From Nocardioides sp. QY071 (GTDB lineage: Bacteria > Actinomycetota > Actinomycetes > Propionibacteriales > Nocardioidaceae), in assembly GCF_029961765.1 (NCBI RefSeq), contig NZ_CP124681.1, forward strand, positions 5,084,001-5,148,000: a DNA stretch of 64,000 nucleotides, in the 5' to 3' direction. Positions 42,310 to 48,529 of this stretch are shown in pieces; the stretch's first letter is position 1, and every line of letters begins with the position of its first letter. A model generated the notes under the pieces. That model saw only the letters and a list, made by a program, of their open reading frames with translations. It was not told where the DNA came from and did no database searches. The position numbers and the translations under genes are program-made.

Positions 42310-42573
42310 ATGTCCACCGCCCGTCACGACAACGACGACCACGCCAACGACGAGATGCTCACCATCGACGAGGCGGCAGCGTTCCTCCGGGTCCCCGTCG
42401 CGACCATGCGCTACTGGCGCTACTGCGGCACCGGCCCGTTCAGCTTCAAGATCCAGCGCCACGTCCGCTACTGGCGTACCGACCTCGTCCTCTGGCGCGC
42501 CGACCAGGGTCGTCAGCCCGGAGGTTATCCACAAGGCGCACGGAGCGCACCACGCTCCGCCACCAGCGACTGA
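42310..42573 (+). CDS. Excisionase-like helix-turn-helix protein (second)
   Basis: An 87-aa protein with MLTIDEAAAFLRVPVATMRYWRYCGTGPFSFKIQ (read as the HTH block) and a VRYWRTDLVLWRA wing, typical of excisionases adjacent to tyrosine integrase genes. It lies 26 bp upstream of the integrase. Two such genes in tandem are unusual; one may control expression rather than excision. Confidence 0.78.
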   Translation: MSTARHDNDDHANDEMLTIDEAAAFLRVPVATMRYWRYCGTGPFSFKIQRHVRYWRTDLVLWRADQGRQPGGYPQGARSAPRSATSD

Positions 42574-42599
42574 CACTGGAAGCCACGAAGGGAGCAGCC

Positions 42600-44762
42600 A
42601 TGGCCGGCAACATCGCCAAACGTCCCGACGGGAGCTGGCGCGCCCGTTATCGCGACGAACAAGGGCGCGAGCGCTCACGCCACTTCGACCGCAAGATCGA
42701 CGCGCAGCGCTGGCTCAATGAGATCGCGTCCGCCGTCCTCACCGGGACCTACGTTGATCCCGACGCTGGGAAGGTCACGTTCCGGGAGTTCTACGAACGT
42801 TGGTCGGCCCGACAGCTCTGGGTGTCCTCGACCCGCACCAACGCCGACCTCGCGACCCGGTCGGTGCCCTTCGCCGACCTGGCGATGCGAAGCATTCGTC
42901 GATCGCACATCGAGGAGTGGGTGAAGGACCAGAGCAGTCGTCTCGCGGCCACGACCATCAAGACGAGGTTCGTCGTCGTTCGCTCCGTCTTCCGCGCCGC
43001 CGTCACCGAGCGGGTGATCACCACTGACCCGTGCGCGGGCGTCATCCTGCCCCGTCGCCGAAGGGCAGACGCCGCGATGAGGATCCCTACGGTCGAGGAG
43101 GTCGGACGGCTGCTCGAGCACGCCGACAGCGAGCGGGTCTCGACCCGCAAGGGCTTCCGCGCCTACGTCGCACTCTGCGCCTTCGCCGGCCTCCGGAAGG
43201 CCGAGGCCGCCGCGGTTCAGCTCGGCGACCTCGACCTGCCGCATGGGCAGCTCGCGGTCACCCGGCAGCTCCAGCGCGAGGGGTCGACGTACGTCCTTCG
43301 CGCTCCCAAGTACGGCTCGGAACGAACCGTCTACCTGCCCGACCAGCTCGTGGGCATTCTGGCCCTTCACATCCGAGACCACGTCACGGAGCGCACCACG
43401 GAGCGCTGGCTGTTCACCGTCGGCGACGAGCCGCTCTACGACAACGCCATCCACTGGCGGTGGCGGGCCACCCGTTCAGCCGCCCACCTCGCCCGCATCC
43501 GGCTCCACGACCTGCGCCACTTCTATGCCTCCGGGCTGATCGCGGCCGGCTGTGACGTCGTCACGGTGCAGCGGGCACTCGGCCACTCCAGCGCGACGAC
43601 CACGCTCAACACCTACAGCCACCTCTGGCCGACGGCCGAGGACCGCACCCGGGCGGCGGCCGCCGAGCTGATGCGGCAGGCGCTGGCGACGCCCGCAGGA
43701 GACCGGTCCGAGGGCCCGGCGGAGGGACCTCTCTCGAATTTTGCGGACTTTTTGCGGACCAGGGAGGGTCCGCAACGCTCTGACCTGCGCAAACAGGCCG
43801 ATTCAGTAGTACCAGGGGAACGGCGACCAGTCCGGCTCGCGCTTCTCCAGGAACTGGTCCCGCCCCTCCTGCGCCTCGTCGGTCATGTACGCGAGCCGGG
43901 TGGTCTCACCGGCGAAGAGCTGCTGGCCGACGAGGCCGTCGTCGAGCAGGTTGAAGGAGTACTTGAGCATCCGCTGGGCGGTGGGGCTCTTGCCGTTGAT
44001 CAGGCGGCCCCACTCGAGGGCGGTGGCCTCGAGCTCGGCGTGGGGGACGGCGCGGTTGGCGGCGCCCATCCGGACGGCGTCGTCGGCGGAGTACTCCTGG
44101 CCGAGGAAGAAGATCTCGCGGGCGAACTTCTGGCCCACCTGACGGGCGAGGTACGCCGAGCCGTAGCCGCCGTCGAAGGAGCCCACGTCGGCGTCGGTCT
44201 GCTTGAAGCGGGCGTGCTCGGTGGAGGCGAGGGCCAGGTCGCAGGTGACGAAGAGGCTGTGGCCGCCGCCGGCCGCCCAGCCGGGAACGACACAGATGAC
44301 GACCTTGGGCATGAAGCGGATCAGGCGCTGGCACTCGAGGATGTGCAGGCGGGCGAGCTTGGCCTTGTCGATGGCGCTGGGCTCCTCGGCACCGGTGTCA
44401 CCGGAACCGGCGGAGACGTCCTCGTACTGGTAGCCCGCGCGACCGCGGATCCGCTGGTCGCCGCCGGTGCAGAAGGCCCACTTGCCGTTCTTGGCGCTCG
44501 GCCCGTTGCCGGTGAGCAGCACGCAACCGACGTCGGCGGACTGGCGCGCGTGCTCGAGGGTGCGCAGCAGCTCGTCGACGGTGTGGGGGCGGAAGGCGTT
44601 GAGGACGTCGGGGCGGTCGAAGGCGATCCGGACCGTGCCGTGCGCCTTGGCGCGGTGGTAGGTCAGGTCGGTCAGGTCCTCGAAGCCGGGGACGACGTCC
44701 CACTGGCTCGCGTCGAACGTCTCGCTCACGCCCTCGATCGCACTCATGGCACCGAACGCTAG
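42600..44762 (+). CDS. Tyrosine recombinase/integrase with unterminated reading frame
   Basis: Residues about 1-400 form a phage-type integrase. An N-terminal arm-binding segment (RPDGSWRARYRDEQGRERSR) and a SAM-like core-binding domain precede the catalytic domain. Visible catalytic residues are the Arg in FAGLRKAEAAAV, the HDLRH box, the Gly-His of LGHSSATTTLNTYSHLW and Tyr339 within it. The frame does not stop near residue 400. It passes through copy 2 of the 16-bp repeat and continues antisense through menB to TAG at 44760-44762, giving 720 codons. The last 320 codons have no protein similarity and look like an accidental frame. The natural stop was probably lost at the integration junction. 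Confidence 0.8.
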   Translation: MAGNIAKRPDGSWRARYRDEQGRERSRHFDRKIDAQRWLNEIASAVLTGTYVDPDAGKVTFREFYERWSARQLWVSSTRTNADLATRSVPFADLAMRSIRRSHIEEWVKDQSSRLAATTIKTRFVVVRSVFRAAVTERVITTDPCAGVILPRRRRADAAMRIPTVEEVGRLLEHADSERVSTRKGFRAYVALCAFAGLRKAEAAAVQLGDLDLPHGQLAVTRQLQREGSTYVLRAPKYGSERTVYLPDQLVGILALHIRDHVTERTTERWLFTVGDEPLYDNAIHWRWRATRSAAHLARIRLHDLRHFYASGLIAAGCDVVTVQRALGHSSATTTLNTYSHLWPTAEDRTRAAAAELMRQALATPAGDRSEGPAEGPLSNFADFLRTREGPQRSDLRKQADSVVPGERRPVRLALLQELVPPLLRLVGHVREPGGLTGEELLADEAVVEQVEGVLEHPLGGGALAVDQAAPLEGGGLELGVGDGAVGGAHPDGVVGGVLLAEEEDLAGELLAHLTGEVRRAVAAVEGAHVGVGLLEAGVLGGGEGQVAGDEEAVAAAGRPAGNDTDDDLGHEADQALALEDVQAGELGLVDGAGLLGTGVTGTGGDVLVLVARATADPLVAAGAEGPLAVLGARPVAGEQHATDVGGLARVLEGAQQLVDGVGAEGVEDVGAVEGDPDRAVRLGAVVGQVGQVLEAGDDVPLARVERLAHALDRTHGTER
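43739..43795. repeat. Direct and inverted repeats at the integrase 3' end (candidate attachment site)
   Basis: TTTTGCGGAC occurs twice (43739-43748, 43750-43759). TTGCGGACC-AGGGAG-GGTCCGCAA (43752-43775) is a perfect 9-bp hairpin, and CTGACCTGCGCAAACA at 43780-43795 repeats 41896-41911. menB ends 8 bp further on. Confidence 0.45.
43803..44747 (-). CDS. menB: 1,4-dihydroxy-2-naphthoyl-CoA synthase
   Basis: A 314-aa crotonase-fold enzyme of menaquinone synthesis that closes o-succinylbenzoyl-CoA to 1,4-dihydroxy-2-naphthoyl-CoA. It has the long MenB features absent from ordinary hydratases: AFCTGGDQRIRGRAGYQYED, VPGWAAGGGHSLFVTCDLALAS, KQTDADVGSFDGGYGSAYLA and the terminal DWSPFPWYY. The ATG at 44747 is chosen because the family sequence (FDASQWDVVPGFEDLTDLTYHR) starts soon after. 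The C-terminus is complete although an integrative element abuts the stop codon. Other men genes are not in the window. Confidence 0.92.
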   Translation of the reverse strand: MSAIEGVSETFDASQWDVVPGFEDLTDLTYHRAKAHGTVRIAFDRPDVLNAFRPHTVDELLRTLEHARQSADVGCVLLTGNGPSAKNGKWAFCTGGDQRIRGRAGYQYEDVSAGSGDTGAEEPSAIDKAKLARLHILECQRLIRFMPKVVICVVPGWAAGGGHSLFVTCDLALASTEHARFKQTDADVGSFDGGYGSAYLARQVGQKFAREIFFLGQEYSADDAVRMGAANRAVPHAELEATALEWGRLINGKSPTAQRMLKYSFNLLDDGLVGQQLFAGETTRLAYMTDEAQEGRDQFLEKREPDWSPFPWYY

Positions 44763-44781
44763 CCCCTCCGGGATCCCGGGC

Positions 44782-44820
44782 TTGACCTTGACCCCGGGGG
44801 CAAGGTCTACGGTCGGTCCC
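44782..44820 (+). promoter_or_regulatory. MerR-type promoter with spacer dyad
   Basis: TTGACC (44782-44787), a 20-bp spacer and TACGGT (44808-44813). An inverted repeat runs from 44785 to 44806 (ACCTTGaCCCC against GGGGGCAAGGT, 10 of 11 matched). An overlong spacer holding a dyad is the MerR hallmark. The GTG of the regulator lies only 8 nt after the -10, so the mRNA is probably leaderless. Confidence 0.6.
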
Positions 44821-45192
44821 GTGCTCATCAAGGACCTCGCCGAACGCGCCGGAGTGAGCGTGAAGGCGGTGCGCTACTACGAGTCGCGCGGCCTCATCAC
44901 GCCGGAGCGGGCGGCCAACGGCTACCGGGAGTACGACGACGCGGACGTGCTCGTCGTACGCGAGATCCGCGCCCTCCTCTCGCTCGGCCTCACCGCCGAC
45001 GAGACCGTGCCGTTCGTCGAGTGCCTGCGGGCAGGCAACGAGCGGGCGGACGTGTGCCCGTCGTCGCTGGACGCCTACCGGCTGCGGATCGCCGAGATCG
45101 ACCGGCGGATCGAGGAGCTGAGCCGGCTGCGCGGCGAGCTGTCCGGGCTGTTGCACGACGCCGAGACCTACCCGAACCGAGAGGAGAAATGA
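44821..45192 (+). CDS. MerR-family transcriptional regulator
   Basis: A 123-aa regulator: LIKDLAERAGVSVKAVRYYE SRGLI helix-turn-helix and wing, then REIRALLSLGLTADE, and a C-terminal coiled coil (DAYRLRIAEIDRRIEELSRLRGEL). A single Cys in ADVCPSSL lies at the effector loop. The GTG at 44821 matches the first family residue and the predicted leaderless start. The stop overlaps the thioredoxin start region (ATGATG), so it is co-expressed with trxA. A redox or thiol-reactive signal is plausible (inference). Confidence 0.85.
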   Translation: MLIKDLAERAGVSVKAVRYYESRGLITPERAANGYREYDDADVLVVREIRALLSLGLTADETVPFVECLRAGNERADVCPSSLDAYRLRIAEIDRRIEELSRLRGELSGLLHDAETYPNREEK

Positions 45193-45515
45193 TGAGCCTG
45201 CAGGAGATCACCGATGCCGACTTCGCGGCGGAGGTGCTGACGTCCGACGTACCCGTCCTGGTCGAGTGGTGGGCGGAGTGGTGCGGACCGTGCCGCCAGC
45301 TCGCGCCGGTGCTGGAGAAGCTCGACGACGAGCGCGGCGAGGCGCTGCGCGTGGTACGGATCAACCAGGACCAGCAACCGTTGCGGGCCGCGGAGCACCG
45401 GGTGCTCGGCCTGCCGACCATGATCCTGTTCCGCGACGGAGCGCCCGTCCTCCAGCTCGCGGGCGCACGGACGAAGGCATCGATCGAGCGCTCGATCGAC
45501 GCGGCGCTGGAATAG
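45192..45515 (+). CDS. trxA: Thioredoxin
   Basis: A 107-aa thioredoxin with the WCGPC active site near residue 32, VEWWAEWCGPCRQLAPVLEKL, the cis-Pro in LGLPTMILFRDG and a standard C-terminal helix. The second of two adjacent ATGs is used because GAGGAG at 45181-45186 is 5 nt away. It is translationally coupled to the MerR gene, suggesting thiol-stress control. Confidence 0.92.
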   Translation: MSLQEITDADFAAEVLTSDVPVLVEWWAEWCGPCRQLAPVLEKLDDERGEALRVVRINQDQQPLRAAEHRVLGLPTMILFRDGAPVLQLAGARTKASIERSIDAALE

Positions 45516-45543
45516 CCGCCAGCGGCCCGGCCTTGAGGTGGAC

Positions 45544-45990
45544 ATGACCCTTCACGGTGAGTACGAGCCCAGCAGCCAGAAGTGGGTCCGCGACCAGGTC
45601 GCGGCGTACGAGGCGTCCGGCGGCCGCGAGGCCAACACGCTCCAGGGCGGCAAGGACCCGATCGTGGTGATCACCTCGGTCGGCGCGAAGTCCGGCAAGC
45701 TCCGCAAGAACCCGGTCATGCGGGTCGAGAAGGACGGCGTGTACGCCGCCATCGCGTCCAAGGGCGGCGCGCCGGAGAACCCGAGCTGGTACGCCAACTT
45801 CGTCGCGAACCCGCTCGTCGAGCTGCAGGACGGACCCGAGCCGAAGGCCTACACGGTACGCGTCGCCGAGGGCGCGGAGCGCCAGGAGTGGTGGGACCAC
45901 GCCGTCGCGACCTGGCCGACCTACGCGTCGTACCAGGAGAAGACGGACCGCGAGATCCCGGTGTTCCTGCTGGAGCCCGTCGCAGCCTGA
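45544..45990 (+). CDS. Deazaflavin (F420)-dependent nitroreductase family protein (Ddn-like)
   Basis: A 148-aa split-barrel protein: IVVITSVGAKSGKLRKNPVM, AAIASKGGAPENPSWYANFVANPLVEL and WWDHAVATWPTYASYQEKTDREIPVFLLEP. These are the conserved blocks of the F420H2-dependent nitroreductase (Ddn) family. The ATG at 45544 has GAGG 5 nt upstream. It lies 28 bp after trxA in the same direction. Physiological role in such organisms is often quinone or unsaturated-bond reduction. Confidence 0.85.
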   Translation: MTLHGEYEPSSQKWVRDQVAAYEASGGREANTLQGGKDPIVVITSVGAKSGKLRKNPVMRVEKDGVYAAIASKGGAPENPSWYANFVANPLVELQDGPEPKAYTVRVAEGAERQEWWDHAVATWPTYASYQEKTDREIPVFLLEPVAA

Positions 45991-46001
45991 GGTTGGATGA
46001 C

Positions 46002-46068
46002 GAAACTCGCGCTGGGACGAGGATGCTTCCTCGTCCAGGCGCGAGTTTCACCGGTCGGCCGGTGAAAC
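46002..46068. terminator. Overlapping double hairpin between convergent genes
   Basis: Hairpin 1 (46002-46049) pairs GAAACTCGCGC...GACGAGGA with TCCTCGTC...GCGCGAGTTTC around a short loop. Hairpin 2 (46045-46068) is GTTTCACCGG-TCGG-CCGGTGAAAC, perfect. They share GTTTC and so are mutually exclusive. The position between convergent genes suits a bidirectional terminator or a REP-like repeat. Confidence 0.6.
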
Positions 46069-46075
46069 TCGCCGG

Positions 46076-46687
46076 TCAGCTGTTGGCGATGGTCACGGCG
46101 AGGCCGCACAGGTGGCCGAGCCGCATGACCTCCGAGTCGGCGAACTCCGGTCCGCCGCGGCGGCCGACGACGACGATCTCGTTGCCGTCGAGGCGCGCGG
46201 CCGCGAACAGGGTGACCTCGTCCTCGGGCGACTCGAGCCGGGTCGGCGACTCGATCTCGAGGAACTCGAACTCGTCCGGCGCGGCGCTGGTGCCGTAGAC
46301 GACGCCCTTCGCGCGGTGCACCCGCGCGGCCCAGTCGACGCGGAAGGTCGCGGGCAGGACGTCGATCAGCTTGTCGAAGGCGTCGTCGGGGGACGCGGTG
46401 AGCTCCTCGACGGCCTCGAGGTCCAGCATCAGGTTGCCGCCGGCCGGGTAGCGGCTCACGAACAGCACCTCGACCCCGTCGAGCGCGTTGCACGCCGACA
46501 CGACGGAGTCGGGCATCATCCCCTGCTCGAGCTCGAGCAGTACGTCGTCGACGGCAGTGCCGTCGTCGACACGGTGCTCGACGATCTCGATCGCGTCGAT
46601 GTCGCCGCCTGCCATACCGATCGCCGTCGCGACGCGACCCAGCGACCCGGGGACGTCGGGCAGCAGCACGCGGAGCAGGAATGGCAT
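46076..46687 (-). CDS. ACT-domain amino-acid-binding protein
   Basis: A 203-aa protein. Residues 1-75 are an ACT domain (LLRVLLPDVPGSLGRVATAIGMAGGDIDAIEIVEH), followed by a C-terminal region with VTLFAAARLDGNEIVVVGRRGGPEF that looks GAF-like. ACT domains bind amino acids or other small ligands and usually sit in regulatory proteins. No enzyme domain is attached. The gene is separated from recD by about 70 bp on the same strand. Confidence 0.8.
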   Translation of the reverse strand: MPFLLRVLLPDVPGSLGRVATAIGMAGGDIDAIEIVEHRVDDGTAVDDVLLELEQGMMPDSVVSACNALDGVEVLFVSRYPAGGNLMLDLEAVEELTASPDDAFDKLIDVLPATFRVDWAARVHRAKGVVYGTSAAPDEFEFLEIESPTRLESPEDEVTLFAAARLDGNEIVVVGRRGGPEFADSEVMRLGHLCGLAVTIANS

Positions 46688-46756
46688 GGTCTCGACACTA
46701 ACCCGCCCAGGTTTCGGGCCGGTTGCGGGCCCACCGGTTGAGCGGGGCCGTGCGGA

Positions 46757-48526
46757 TCATCGGGCGAGGCGGTGCCGCAGGCCGGTCGCGCGCTGCGCGG
46801 TGGTCGTCACCGCAGCGCGTACGGCGGCCTCCGAGCCCACCACGAGCAGGCTCTCGCGCGCCCGGGTCACCGCCGTGTAGAACAGCTCGCGGCTGAGCAG
46901 GCGCGAGCCCTCCTCCGGCAGCAGTACGGCGATCCGGGTGGCCTGGCTGCCCTGGCTCTTGTGGATCGTCATGGCGTGCATGGTCTCGATCGCGTCGAGG
47001 CGGGCCGGGGCGAACGGGCGGGGTGCGCCGGCGCTCGCGATCCACGCCCGGGGCCGGCCCGAGGGTTCGGTGACGACGACACCGGTCTCGCCGTTGTAGA
47101 CGTCGAGGGCGTAGTCGTTGCTGGTGACCAGGAGCGGCCGCCCGGCGTACCAGGCCGAACCGAGGGGCACGCCGATCTCGGCCGCGAGCCACTGCTCGAC
47201 GTGGCGGTTCCACACCCGCACGCCGTAGGGCCCGTCGCGGTGGGCGCAGAGCAGGCGGAAGCCCTCGATCTCCGCCAGCGCCGCCTCGGGTCCCTCGTCG
47301 ACGGCGGCCGAGCGCACCCGCAGCGCGGCGGCGGTGCACTCGTCCTGCAGCGCCGCGACCGGGTCGTCGGTCTCGACCCACCGCACCTCGCCGGTCCCGG
47401 CCCGGAGCACCTCGAGCACCCGGTCGGCCGCGTCCGGCGAGTCGTCGCGCAGCGCCGCGGCGAGGCTCTTGATCTCCTCCGTGGAGCGGTGGTTCTCGGT
47501 GAGGGCGACGACCGGGGAGTCCGGGTGCGGCGCGAACCCGGCGACCAGGTCGGACAGCACCGCGCCCGCACCGACGGACGTGAGCTGACGCGGGTCGCCG
47601 ACCAGCACCAGCCGGCTGTCGGGGCGGACCGCCTCGAGCAGCCGGGCCATCATGGTCAGGTCGACCATCGACGCCTCGTCGACGACGACCAGGTCGTACT
47701 TCAACCGGTTGCCGCGGTCGTGGCGGAACCGGGTGGTGTTGTCGGGACGCCAGCCCAGCAGCCGGTGGAGGGTCATCGCCTCGGGCGGCGCGACCTGGTG
47801 GTCGGCGTCGCCCAGCGCGCCGAGCGCGACCAGCTCCTCCTTCACCGCCTCCTGCAGGCGGGTCGCCGCCTTGCCCGTCGGCGCGGCCAGCGCGATCGAC
47901 ATCCGCCGGTCCTGCGCGACCGAGAACTGGTCGGCCAGCGCCAGCACCAGTCGCGCGACCGTGGTGGTCTTGCCGGTGCCCGGGCCACCGGTCAGGACAG
48001 TGGTGCGGTGCCGCGCCGCGTGACGTACGGCGGCCGCCTGCTCCTCGCTCAGGTGCTCACCGCTGACCCGCGACATCGTCGCCGTGAGCACCGCCTCGTC
48101 GACGGCCGGCGGACCGAGCTCGATCCGCGCCGTCAGGTCGTCGGCGACCTGACGCTCGAGCCGGTGGTAGCGATCGAGGTAGACCAGGTCGTGCTCGACG
48201 TGCAGCACCTCGGCCCCGACCAGCGCGGAGGACCCGATCGCCGCGACCCAGTCGCCGCGGTCCGGCCAGGCCAGGCCGGTGCCGTCGAGGTCGGGCAGCG
48301 CGTCGAGGTCGAGACCGACCGACCCGCCACGGACCGAGCGGACCGCGAGGGCGGCGGCGAGGAGCACCCGCTCGTCGTCCTCGCCCGCGAGCGCGGCCAC
48401 GCGCTCGGCCACCCGGACGTCGGCCGCGTCCACCACGCCGGCGGCGTTGAAGGAGCCCAGCAGTCCGTCGACCCGGCGCGCCAGGCGCGGGTCGTGGGGC
48501 GAGGTCGGCTCGAAGATCTCGGTCAT
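46757..48526 (-). CDS. recD: Exodeoxyribonuclease V alpha subunit RecD
   Basis: A 589-aa SF1B helicase. After an N-terminal RecD domain (LARRVDGLLGSFNAAGVVDAADVRVAE), Walker A is LTGGPGTGKTTTVARL, Walker B DLVVVDEASMVDLTMMARLL, GDPRQLTSVGAGAVL is motif III and AMTIHKSQGSQATRIAVLLP motif V. It unwinds the 5'-ended strand in the RecBCD complex. It is the last gene of recC-recB-recD, 3 bp after recB. Confidence 0.93.
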   Translation of the reverse strand: MTEIFEPTSPHDPRLARRVDGLLGSFNAAGVVDAADVRVAERVAALAGEDDERVLLAAALAVRSVRGGSVGLDLDALPDLDGTGLAWPDRGDWVAAIGSSALVGAEVLHVEHDLVYLDRYHRLERQVADDLTARIELGPPAVDEAVLTATMSRVSGEHLSEEQAAAVRHAARHRTTVLTGGPGTGKTTTVARLVLALADQFSVAQDRRMSIALAAPTGKAATRLQEAVKEELVALGALGDADHQVAPPEAMTLHRLLGWRPDNTTRFRHDRGNRLKYDLVVVDEASMVDLTMMARLLEAVRPDSRLVLVGDPRQLTSVGAGAVLSDLVAGFAPHPDSPVVALTENHRSTEEIKSLAAALRDDSPDAADRVLEVLRAGTGEVRWVETDDPVAALQDECTAAALRVRSAAVDEGPEAALAEIEGFRLLCAHRDGPYGVRVWNRHVEQWLAAEIGVPLGSAWYAGRPLLVTSNDYALDVYNGETGVVVTEPSGRPRAWIASAGAPRPFAPARLDAIETMHAMTIHKSQGSQATRIAVLLPEEGSRLLSRELFYTAVTRARESLLVVGSEAAVRAAVTTTAQRATGLRHRLAR

Positions 48527-48529
48527 GAC

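Noticed and set aside
39134..43800. Calling the element a complete conjugative AICE
   Set aside because: No FtsK/TraB translocase, RepSA-type initiator or other transfer genes are present; only relaxase, xis-like and int genes.
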